Positions 49,814 through 62,042 of a stretch of 64,000 bases of DNA are shown here, in pieces. The stretch comes from Coriaria nepalensis (lineage: Eukaryota > Streptophyta > Magnoliopsida > Cucurbitales > Coriariaceae), in NCBI GenBank assembly GCA_027186245.1, contig CP114482.1, positions 13,287,209-13,351,208 on the forward strand. The letters run 5' to 3'. Numbering within the stretch: the first letter of the stretch is position 1; every line of letters starts with the position of its first letter. The notes beneath the pieces were generated by a model that made no database searches, had not been told where the DNA came from, and saw only the letters and a list, made by a program, of their open reading frames with translations. A program made the position numbers and the translations under genes.

Positions 49814-52800
49814 AACGCGACTTTCATGCATAACTTGCAATTGATATATTGATAGCAACTATGCATTTTTTAGCGTTAAAGTCATATTTTTGCGTCTCTT
49901 TTAGTCAGTAAATCATTCTAAATCACTTCGATCGAAATTCGGCCTTTAAACATGACATTCGTGCGTAACCCGCAGTTGATCTATTGAAGGGAACAATGCA
50001 TTTGTTTAGCCTTAAAGTCTTGTCACTGAGTCTCTTCTAGTCATTAAATCATTCTAAACTAATTCGAACGAATTCTATTTTTGCCCTTCAAACATTATTT
50101 TCTTACATAACTTGTAATTAATCTATTGAAGACAACAATGCATTATTTTAGCGTTAAAAAGCATATGACTCTGTCTTTTCAATCATTAAATTGTTTGAAG
50201 GCTCTTCGAACCAATTGTCTTTTTGCATTTAAACCGCGACTTTCATGCATAACTTGCAATTGATCTATTGATGGCACCTATGCATGTTTTAGCCTTAAAG
50301 TCATATTTTTGTGTCTCTTTTAGTCAGTAAATCATTCTAAATCACTTCGAACAAAATTCGGCCTTAAAACATGACTTTCGTGCGTAACTTGCAGTTGATC
50401 TATTGAAGGCAACAATGCATTTGTTTATCCTTAAAGTCGTGTCACTGAGTCCCTTCTAGTCATTAAATCATTCCTAATTAATTCGAACGAATTCTATTTT
50501 CTCCCTTCAAACATTACTTTCTTACATAACTTGTAATTAATCTATTGAAGACAACAATGCATTATTTTAGCATTAAAAAGCATATGACTCAGTCTTTTCA
50601 ATCATTAAATTGTTTGAAGGCACATGGAACCAATTCTCTTTGTGCATTTAGAACGCGACTTTCATGCATAACTTGCAATTGATCTATTGATGGCAACTAT
50701 GCATTTTTTAGCCTTAAAGTCATATTTTTGCGTCTCTGTTAGTCAGTAAATCATTCTAAATCACTTCGAACGAAATTCGGCCGTTAAACACGACATTCGT
50801 GCGTAACCCGCAGTTGATCTATTGGAGGCAACAATGAATTTGTTTAGCCTTAAAGTCTTGTCACTGGGTCTTTTCTAGTCATTAAATCATTCTGAATTAA
50901 TTCGAACGAATTATATTTTCGCCCTTCAAACATTATTTTCTTACATAACTTGTAATTAATCTATTGAAGACAACAATGCATTATTTTAGCATTAAAAAGC
51001 ATATCACTCAGTCTTTTCAATCATTAAATTGTTTGAAGGACTTCGAACCAATTCTCTTTTTGCATTTAAAACGCGACTTTCATGCATAACTTGCAATTGA
51101 TATATTGATAGCAACTATGCAGTTTTTAGCGTTAAACTCATGTTTTTGCGTCTCTTTTAGTCAGTAAATCATTCTAAATCACTTCGAACGAAATTCGGCC
51201 TTTAAACATGACATTCGTGCGTAACCCGCAGTTGATCTATTGAAGGCAACAATGCATTTGTTTAGCGTTAAAGGCTTGTGACTGAGTCTCTTCTAGTCAT
51301 TCAATCATTCTGAATTAATTCGAATGAATTCTGTTTTTGCCTTTCAAACATTATTTTCTTATATAACTTGTAATTAATCTATTCAAGACAACAATGCATT
51401 ATTTTAGCATTAAAAAGCATATCACTCAGTCTTTTCAATCATTAAATTGTTTGAAGGCACTTGGAACCAATTCTCTTTTTGCATTTAGAACGCGACTTTC
51501 ATGCATAACTTGTAATTGATCTATTGATGGCAACTATGCATTTTTTTAGCCTTAAAGTCATATTTTTGCGTCTCTTTTTGTCAGTAAATCATTCTAAATC
51601 ACTTCGAACGAAATTCGGCCTTTAAACATGACTTTCGTGCGTCACTTGCAGTTGATCTATTGAAGGCAACAATGCATTTGTTTAGCCTTACAGTCATGTC
51701 ACTGAGTCTCTTCTAGTCATTAAATCATTCTGAATTAATTCGAACGAATTCTATTTTCGCCCTTCAAACATTATTTTCTTGCATAACTTGTAATTAATCT
51801 ATTGAAGACGACAATGCATTATTTAAGCGTTAAAAAGCATATCACTCAGTCTTGTCAATGATTAAATTGTTTGAAAGACTTCGAACCAATTCTCTTTTGG
51901 CATTTAGAACGCGACTTCCATGCATAACTTGCAATTGATATATTGATAGCATCTATGCATTTTTTAGCGTCAAACTCATATTTTGGCGTCTCTTTTAGTC
52001 AGTAAATCATTCTAAATCACTTCGAACGAAATTCAGCCTTTCAACATGACTTTCGTGCGTAACCCGCAATTGATCTATTGAAGGCAACAATGCATTTGTT
52101 TAGCCTTAAAGTCATGTCACTGAGTCTCTTCTAGTCATTAATCATTCTAAATTAATTCGAACGAATTCTATTTTTGCCCTTCAAACATTATTTTCTTACA
52201 TAACTTGCAATTAATCTACTGAATAAAATAATGCATTATTTTAGCATTAAAAAGCATATCACTCAGTCTTTTCAATCATTAAATTGTTTGAAGGCACTTC
52301 GAACCAATTCTACTTTTGTTTTTAAAACACGACTTTCATGCATAACTTGCAATTGATCTATTGATGGCAACTATGCATTTTTTTAGCCTTAAAGTCATAT
52401 TTTTGCGTCTCTTTTTGTCAGTAAATCATTCTAAATCACTTCGAACGAAATTCGGCCTTTAAACATGACTTTCGTGCGTAACTTGCAGTTCATCTATTGA
52501 AGGCCACAATGCATTTGTTTAGCCTTAAAGTCAAGTCACGGAGTCTCTTCTAGTCATTAAATCATTCTGAATTAATTCAAACGAATTCTATTTTCGCCCT
52601 TCAAACATTATTTTCTTACATAACTTGTAATTAATCTATTGAAGACGACAATGCATTATTTTAGCGTTAAAAAGCATATCACTCAGTCTTTTCAATCATT
52701 ACATTGTTTGAAAGACTTCGAACAAATTCTCTTTTTGCATTTAAAACGCGACTTTCATGCATAACTTGCAATTGATATATTGATAGCAACTATGCATTTT

Positions 52801-55677
52801 TTAGCGTTAAACTCATATTTTTGCGTCTCTTTTAGTCAGTAAATCATTCTAAATCACTTCGAACGAAATTCAGCCTTTAAACATGACTTTCGTGCGTAAC
52901 CCGTAATTGATCTATTGAAGGCAACAATGCATTTGTTTAGCCTTAAAGTCATGTCACTGAGTCTCTTCTAGTCATTAAATCATTCTAAATTAATTCGAAC
53001 GAATTCTATTTTTCCCCTTCAAACATTATTTTCTTACATAACTTGCAATTAATCTACTGAATAAAACAATGCATTATTTTAGCATTATAAAGCAAATCAC
53101 TCAGTCTTTTCAATCATTAAATTGTTTAAAGGCACGTCGAACCAATTCTATTTTTGTTTTTAAAACACGACTTTCATGCATAACTTGCAATTGATCTATT
53201 GATGGCAACTATGCATTTTTCAGCCCTAAAGTCATATTTTTGCGTCTCTTTTTGTCAGTAAATCATTCTAAATCACTTCGAACGAAATTCGGCCTTTAAA
53301 CATGACTTTCGTGCGTAACTTGCAGTTCATCTATTGAAGGCAACAATGCATTTGTTTAGCCATAAAGTCATGTCACCGAGTCTCTTCTAGTCATTAAATC
53401 ATTCTGAATTAATTCGAACGAATTCTATTTTCGCTCTTCAAACATTATTTTCTTACATAACTTGTAATTAATTTATTGAAGACGACAATTCATTATTTTA
53501 GTGTTAAAAAGCATATCACTCAGTCTTTTCAATCATTAAATTGTTTGAAGGACTTCGAACCAATTCTCTTTTTGCATTTAAAACGCGACTTTCATGCATA
53601 ACTTGCAATTGATATATTGATAGCAACTATGCATTTTTTAGCGTTAAAGTCATATTTTTGCGTCTCTTTTAGTCAGTAAATCATTCTAAATCACTTCGAA
53701 CGAAATTCGGCCTTTAAACATGACATTCGTGCGTAACCCGCAATTGATCTATTGAAGGCAACAATGCATTTGTTTAGCCTTAAAGTCATGTCACTGAGTC
53801 TCTTCTAGTCATTAAATCATTCTAAATTAATTCGAACGAATTCTATTTTTGCCCTTCAAACATTATTTTCTTACATAACTTGTAATTAATCTATTGAAGA
53901 CAACAATGCATTATTTTAGCATTAAAAAGCATATCACTCAATCTTTTCAATAATTAAATTGTTTGAAGGCACTTCGAACCAATTCTCTTTTTGCAATTAA
54001 AACGCGAATTTCGTGCATAACTTGCAATTCATCTATTGATGGAACCTACGCATTTTTTACCATTAAAGTCATATTTTTGCGTCTCTTTTAGTCAGTAAAT
54101 CATTCTAAATCACTTCGAACGAAATTCAGCCTTTAAACATGACTTTCGTGCGTAACCCGCAATTGATCTATTGAAGGCAACAATGCATTTGTTTAGCCTT
54201 AAAGTCTTGTGACTGAGTCTCTTCTAGTCATTCAATCATTCTGAATTAATTCGAATGAATTCTGTTTTTGCCCTTCAAACATTATTTTCTTACATAACTC
54301 GTAATTAATCTATTCAAGACAACAATGCATTATTTTAGCATGAAAAAGCATATCACTCAGTCTTTTCAACCATTAAATTGTTTGAAGGCACTTTGAACCA
54401 ATTCTCCTTTTGCATTTAGAACGCGACTTTCATGCATAACTTGTAATTGATCTATTGATGGCAACTATGCATTTTTTTAGCCTTAAAGTCATATTTTTGC
54501 ATCTCTTTTTGTCAGTAAATCATTTTAAATCACTTCGAACGAAATTCGGCATTTAAACATGACTTTCGTGCGTAACTTGCAGTTGATCTATTGAAGGCAA
54601 CAATGCATTTGTTTAGCCTTAAAGTCATGTCACCGAGTCTCTTCTAGTCATTAAATCATTCTGAATTAATTCGAACGAATTCTATTTTTGCCCTTCAAAC
54701 ATTATTTTCTTACATAACTTGTAATTAATCTATTCAAGACAACAATGCATTATTTTAGCATTAAAAAGCATATCACTCAGTCTTTTCAATAATTAAATTG
54801 TTTGAAGGCACTTCGAACCAATTCTCTTTTCGCAATTAAAACGCGACTTTCGTGCATAACTTGCAATTCATTTATTGATGGCACCTATGCATTTTTTACC
54901 CTTAAAAGTCATATTTTTGCGTCTCTTTTAGTCAGTAAATCATTCTAAATCACTTCGAACGAAATTCAGCCTTTAAACATGACTTTCGTGCGTAACCCGC
55001 AGTTGATCTATTGAGGGCAACAATGCAATTGTTTAGCCTTAAAGTCATGTCACTGAGTCTCTTCTAATCATTAAATCATTCTAAATTAATTCGAACGAAT
55101 TCTATTTTTGCCCTTCAAACATTATTTTCTTACATAACTTGTAATTAATCTATTCAAGACAACAATGCATTATTTTAGCATTAAAAAGCATATCACTCAG
55201 TCTTTTCAACCATTAAATTGTTTGAAGGCACTTTGAACCAATTCTCTTTTTGCATTTAGAACGCGACTTTCGTGCATAACTTGCAATTGATCTATTGATG
55301 GCACCATGCATTTTTTAGCGTTGAAGTCATATTTTTGCATCTCTTTTAGTCAGTAAATCATTCTAAATCACTTCGTATGAAATTCAGCCTTTAAACATGA
55401 CATTCGTGCGTAACCCGCAGTTGATCTATTAAAGGCAACAATGCCTTTGTTTAGCCTTAAAGTCTTGTCACTGAGTCTCTTCTAGTCATTAAATCATTCT
55501 TAATTAATTCGAACGAATTCTATTTTCGCCCTTCCAACATTATTTTCTTACATAACCTGTAATTAATCTGTTGAAGACAACAATGCATTATTTTGGCATT
55601 AAAAAGCATATGACTCAGTCTTTTCAATCTTTAAATTGTTTGAAGGCACATCGAACCAATTGTCTTTTTGCATTTAA
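49814..55677. repeat. Fourteen-unit superrepeat (5864 bp), copy 2
   Basis: Whole units start at 49894, 50313, 50732, 51150, 51570, 51988, 52407, 52825, 53244, 53662, 54081, 54501, 54921 and 55339. The order and length of every unit match copy 1, including the 420-bp units and the two units that open with ATCTC (54501 and 55339, matching 48637 and 49475). Private changes are C at 50517, G at 55015 (TTGAGGGC) and A at 55067 (TCTAATCA). At 50813 this copy has G, as does copy 3, while copy 1 has A at 44949. Confidence 0.95.
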
Positions 55678-57740
55678 AACGCGACTTTCATGCATAACTT
55701 GCAATTGATATATTGATAGCAACTATGCATTTTTTAGCGTTAAAGTCATATTTTTGCGTCTCTTTTAGTCAGTAAATCATTCTAAATCACTTCGATCGAA
55801 ATTCGGCCTTTAAACATGACATTCGTGCGTAACCCGCAGTTGATCTATTGAAGGGAACAATGCATTTGTTTAGCCTTAAAGTCTTGTCACTGAGTCTCTT
55901 CTAGTCATTAAATCATTCTAAACTAATTCGAACGAATTCTATTTTTGCCCTTCAAACATTATTTTCTTACATAACTTGTAATTAATCTATTGAAGACAAC
56001 AATGCATTATTTTAGCGTTAAAAAGCATATGACTCTGTCTTTTCAATCATTAAATTGTTTGAAGGCTCTTCGAACCAATTGTCTTTTTGCATTTAAACCG
56101 CGACTTTCATGCATAACTTGCAATTGATCTATTGATGGCACCTATGCATGTTTTAGCCTTAAAGTCATATTTTTGTGTCTCTTTTAGTCAGTAAATCATT
56201 CTAAATCACTTCGAACAAAATTCGGCCTTAAAACATGACTTTCGTGCGTAACTTGCAGTTGATCTATTGAAGGCAACAATGCATTTGTTTATCCTTAAAG
56301 TCGTGTCACTGAGTCCCTTCTAGTCATTAAATCATTCCTAATTAATTCGAACGAATTCTATTTTCTCCCTTCAAACATTATTTTCTTACATAACTTGTAA
56401 TTAATCTATTGAAGACAACAATGCATTATTTTAGCATTAAAAAGCATATGACTCAGTCTTTTCAATCATTAAATTGTTTGAAGGCACATGGAACCAATTC
56501 TCTTTGTGCATTTAGAACGCGACTTTCATGCATAACTTGCAATTGATCTATTGATGGCAACTATGCATTTTTTAGCCTTAAAGTCATATTTTTGCGTCTC
56601 TGTTAGTCAGTAAATCATTCTAAATCACTTCGAACGAAATTCGGCCGTTAAACACGACATTCGTGCGTAACCCGCAGTTGATCTATTGGAGGCAACAATG
56701 AATTTGTTTAGCCTTAAAGTCTTGTCACTGGGTCTTTTCTAGTCATTAAATCATTCTGAATTAATTCGAACGAATTATATTTTCGCCCTTCAAACATTAT
56801 TTTCTTACATAACTTGTAATTAATCTATTGAAGACAACAATGCATTATTTTAGCATTAAAAAGCATATCACTCAGTCTTTTCAATCATTAAATTGTTTGA
56901 AAGACTTCGAACCAATTCTCTTTTTGCATTTAAAACGCGACTTTCATGCATAACTTGCAATTGATATATTGATAGCAACTATGCAGTTTTTAGCGTTAAA
57001 CTCATGTTTTTGCGTCTCTTTTAGTCAGTAAATCATTCTAAATCACTTCGAACGAAATTCGGCCTTTAAACATGACATTCGTGCGTAACCCGCAGTTGAT
57101 CTATTGAAGGCAACAATGCATTTGTTTAGCGTTAAAGGCTTGTGACTGAGTCTCTTCTAGTCATTCAATCATTCTGAATTAATTCGAATGAATTCTGTTT
57201 TTGCCTTTCAAACATTATTTTCTTATATAACTTGTAATTAATCTATTCAAGACAACAATGCATTATTTTAGCATTAAAAAGCATATCACTCAGTCTTTTC
57301 AATCATTAAATTGTTTGAACGCACTTCGAACCAATTCTCTTTTTGCATTTAGAACGCGACTTTCATGCATAACTTGTAATTGATCTATTGATGGCAACTA
57401 TGCATTTTTTTAGCCTTAAAGTCATATTTTTGCGTCTCTTTTTGTCAGTAAATCATTCTAAATCACTTCGAACGAAATTCGGCCTTTAAACATGACTTTC
57501 GTGCGTCACTTGCAGTTGATCTATTGAAGGCAACAATGCATTTGTTTAGCCTTACAGTCATGTCACTGAGTCTCTTCTAGTCATTAAATCATTCTGATTT
57601 AATTCGAACGAATTCTATTTTCGCCCTTCAAACATTATTTTCTTGCATAACTTGTAATTAATCTATTGAAGACGACAATGCATTATTTAAGCGTTAAAAA
57701 GCATATCACTCAGTCTTGTCAATGATTAAATTGTTTGAAG
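55678..57740. repeat. Fourteen-unit superrepeat, partial copy 3
   Basis: Units at 55758, 56177, 56596, 57014 and most of 57434 continue the 5864-bp periodicity. Identity is very high up to about 57310, apart from TTTGAAAGAC near 56902. Then GAACGCACTTCG replaces GAAGGCACTTGG near 57319, and CTGATTTAATTC appears near 57596. From about 57740 the C monomer of unit 138 reads GAAGGACTTCG with ATAACTGGCAATTG, a form shared with unit 18 near 7490, instead of the copy 1 and 2 form. The recent amplification therefore stops here. Confidence 0.88.
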
Positions 57741-60700
57741 GACTTCGAACCAATTCTCTTTTTGCATTTAAAACGCGACTTCCATGCATAACTGGCAATT
57801 GATATATTGATAGCATCTATGCATTTTTTAGCGTTAAACTCATATTTTTGCGTCTCTTTTAGTCAGTAAATCATTCTAAATCACTTTGAATGAAATTCAG
57901 CCTTTCAACATGACTTTCGTGCGTAACCCGCAATTGATCTATTGAAGGCAACAATGCATTTGTTTAGCCTTAAAGTCATGTAACTGAGTCTCTTCTAGTC
58001 ATTAATCATTCTAAATTAATTCGAACGAATTCTATTTTTGCCCTTCAAACATTATTTTCTTACATAACTTGCAATTAATCTACTGAATAAAACAATGCAT
58101 TATTTTAGCATTAAAAAGCATATCACTCAGTCTTTTCAATCATTAAATTGTTTGAAGGCACTTCGAACCAATTCTACTTTTGTTTTTAAAACACGACTTT
58201 CATGCATAACTTGCAATTGATCTATTGATGGCAACTATGCATTTTTTTAGCCTTAAAGTCATATTTTTGCGTCTCTTTTTGTCAGTAAATCATTCTAAAT
58301 CACTTCGAACGAAATTCGGCGTTTAAACATGACTTTCGTGCGTAACTTGCAGTTCACCTATTGAAGGCCACAATGCATTTGTTTAGCCTTAAAGTCATGT
58401 CACTGAGTCTCTTCTAGTCATTAAATCATTCTGAATGAATTCAAACGAATTCTATTTTCGCCCTTCAAACATTATTTTCTTACATAACTTGTAATTAATC
58501 TATTGAAGACGACAATGCATTATTTTTGCGTTAAAAAGCATATCACTCAGTCTTTTCAATCATTAAATTGTTTGAAGGACTTCGAACCAATTCTCTTTTT
58601 GCATTTAAAACGCGACTTTCATGCATAACTTGCAATTGATATATTGATAGCAACTATGCATTTTTTAGCGTTAAACTCATATTTTTGCGTCTCTTTTAGT
58701 CAGTAAATCATTCTAAATAACTTCGAACGAAATTCAGCCTTTAAACATGACTTTCGTGCGTAACCCGCAATTGATCTATTGAAGGCAACAATGCATTTGT
58801 TTAGCCTTAAAGTCATGTCACTGAGTCTCTTCTAGTCATTAAATCATTCTAAATTAATTCGAACGAATTCTATTTTTCCCCTTCAAACATTATTTTCTTA
58901 CATAACTTGCAATTAATCTACTGAATAAAACAATGCATTATTTTAGCATTAAAAAGCATATCACTCAGTCTTTTCAATCATAAAATTGTTTGAAGGCACG
59001 TCGAACCAATTCTATTTTTGTTTTTAAAACACGACTTTCATGCATAACTTGCAATTGATCTATTGATGGCAACTATGCATTTTTCAGCCCTAAAGTCATA
59101 TTTTTGCGTCTCTTTTTGTCAGTAAATCATTCTAAATCACTTCGAGCGAAATTCGGCCTTTAAACATGACTTTCGTGTGTAACTTGCAGTTCATCTATTG
59201 AAGGCAACAATGCATTTGTTTAGCCTTAAAGTTATGTCACCGAGTCTCTTCTAGTCATTAAATCATTCTGAATTAATTCGAACGAATTCTATTTTCGCCC
59301 TTCCAACATTATTTTCTTACATAACTTGTAATTAATCTGTTGAAGACAACAATGCATTATTTTAGCATTAAAAAGCATATGACTCAGTCTTTTCAATCTT
59401 TAAATTGTTTGAAGGCACATCGAACCAATTGTCTTTTTGCATTTAAAACGCGACTTTCATGCATAACTTGCAATTGATATATTGATAGCAACTATGTATT
59501 TTTTAGCGTTAAAGTCATATTTTTGCGTCTCTTTTAGTCAGTAAATCATTCTAAATCACTTCGAACGAAATTCGGACTTTAAACATGACATTCGTGCGTA
59601 ACCCGCAGTTCATCTATTAAAGGCAACAATGCCTTTGTTTAGCCTTAAAGTCTTGTCACTGAGTCTCTTCTAGTCATTAAATCATTCTTAATTAATTCGA
59701 ACGAATTCTATTTTCGCCCTTCCAACATTATTTTCTTACATAACTTGTAATTAATCTATTGAAGACAACAATGCATTATTTTAGCATTAAAAAGCATATC
59801 ACTTAGTCTTTTCAATAATTAAATTGTTTGAAGGCACTTCGAACCAATTCTCTTTTCGCAATTAAAACGCGACTTTCGTGCATAACTTGCAATTCATTTA
59901 TTGATGGCACCTATGCATTTTTTACCCTTAAAAGTCATATTTTTGCGTCTCTTTTAGTCAGTAAATCATTCTAAATCACTTCGAACGAAATTCAGCCTTT
60001 AAACATGACTTTCGTGCGTAACCCGCAGTTGATCTATTAAAGGCAACAATGCCTTTGTTTAGCCTTAAAGTCTTGTCACTGAGTCTCTTCTAGTCATTAA
60101 ATCATTCTTAATTAATTCGAAGGAATTCTATTTTCGCCCTTCCAACATTATTTTCTTACATAACTTGTAATTAATCTGTTGAAGACAACAATGCATTATT
60201 TTAGCATTAAAAAGCATATGACTCAGTCTTTTCAATCTTTAAATTGTTTGAAGGCACATCGAACCAATTGTCTTTTTGCATTTAAAACGCGACTTTCATG
60301 CATAACTTGCAATTGATATATTGATAGCAACTATGCATTTTTTAGCTTTAAAGTCATATTTTTGCGTCTCTTTTAGTTAGTAAATCATTCTAAATCACTT
60401 CGATCGAAATTCGGCCTTTAAACATGACATTCGTGCGTAACCCGCAGTTGATCTATCGAAGGGAACAATGCATTTGTTTAGCCGTAAAGTCTTGTCACTG
60501 AGTCTCTTCTAGTCATTAAATCATTCTAAACTAATTCGAACGAATTCTATTTTTGCCCTTCAAACATTATTTTCTTACATAACTTGTAATTAATCTATTG
60601 AAGACAACAATGCATTATTTTAGCGTTAAAAAGCATATGACTCTGTCTTTTCAATCATTAAATTGTTTGAAGGCTCTTCGAACCAATTCTCTTTTTGCAT

Positions 60701-62042
60701 TTAAACCGCGAGTTTCATGCATAACTTGCAATTGATCTATTGATGGCACCTATACATGTTTTAGCCTTAAAGTCATATTTTTGTGTCTCTTTTAGTCAGT
60801 AAATCATTCTAAATCACTTCGAACAAAATTCGGCCTTAAAACATGACTTTCGTGCGTAACTTGCAGTTGATCTATTGAAGGCAACAATGCATTTATTTAT
60901 CCTTAAAGTCGTGTCACTGAGTCCCTTCTAGTCATTAAATCATTCTGAATTAATTCGAACGAATTCTATTTTCTCCCTTCAAACATTATTTTCTTACATA
61001 ACTTGTAATTAATCTATTGAAGACAACAATGCATTATTTTAGCATTAAAAAGCATATGACTCAGTCTTTTCAATCATAAAATTGTTTGAAGGCACATGGA
61101 ACCAATTCTATTTTTGTTTTTAAAACACGACTTTCATGCATAACTTGCAATTGATCTATTGATGGCAACTATGCATTTTTCAGCCCTAAAGTCATATTTT
61201 TGCGTCTCTTTTTGTCAGTAAATCATTCTAAATCACTTCGAACGAAATTCAGCCATTAAACATGACTTTCGTGCGTAACCCGCAGTTGATCTATTGAAGG
61301 CAACAATGCATTTGTTTAGCCTTAAAGTCTTGTCACTGAGTCTCTTCTAGTCATTAAATCATTCTGAATTAATTCGAACGAATTCCATTTTCGCCCTTCA
61401 AACCTTATTTTCTTACATAACTTGTAATTAATCTATTGAAGACAACAATGCATTATTTTAGCATTAAAAAGCATATCACTCAGTCTTTTCAATCATTAAA
61501 TTGTTTGAAGGCACTTTGAACCAATTCTGTTTTTGCATTTACAACGCGACTTTCATGCATAACTTGTAATTGATCTATTGATGGCAACTATGCATTTTTT
61601 TAGCCTTAAAGTCATATTTTTGCGTCTGTTTTAATCAGTAAATCATTCTAAATCACTTCGAACGAAATTCAGCCTTTAAACATGACTTTCGTGCGTACCC
61701 CGCAGTTGATCTATTGAAGGCAACAATGCATTTCTTTAGCCTTAAAGTCTTGTCACTGAGTCTCTTCTAGTCATTAAATCATTCTGAATTAATTCGAACG
61801 AATTCTATTTTCGCCCTTCGAACATTATTTTCTTACATAACTTGTAATTAATCTATTGAAGACAACAATGCATTATTTTAGCATTAAAAAGCATACGATT
61901 CAGTCTTTTCAATCATTAAATTGTTTGAAGGCTCTTCGAACCAATTCTCTTTTTGCATTTAAAATGCGACTTTCATGCATAACTTGCAATTGATCTATTG
62001 ATGGCACCTATGCATTTTTTCCCCTTAAAGTCATATTTTTGC
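57741..62042. repeat. Right block, units 138-148, diverged relatives of the 14-unit superrepeat
   Basis: Unit starts: 57852, 58271, 58689, 59108, 59527, 59947, 60366, 60785, 61204, 61624. Units 139-142 follow the same order as superrepeat units 125-128 (ATTAATCATTC deletion with a CTACTTTTG C monomer, GGCCACAATG, the GTTTTTAAAACACG C monomer, CAGCCCTAAAG). They carry more differences than copies 1-3 do among themselves. From about 59300 the B monomer has CTTCCAAC and CTGTTGAAGAC as in units 119 and 133, and this motif set recurs in units 142-144. Units 145 and 146 resemble superrepeat units 106 and 107 (TTCGATCG with GGGAACAATG, then AACAAAATTC with CTTAAAACATG). Confidence 0.85.

Noticed and set aside
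43950..57740. Assembly artefact creating the 14-unit copies
   Set aside because: Not the preferred reading, because the copies differ at several positions, the left junction is a distinct hybrid monomer and the third copy decays into diverged relatives. Only long reads could exclude it fully.
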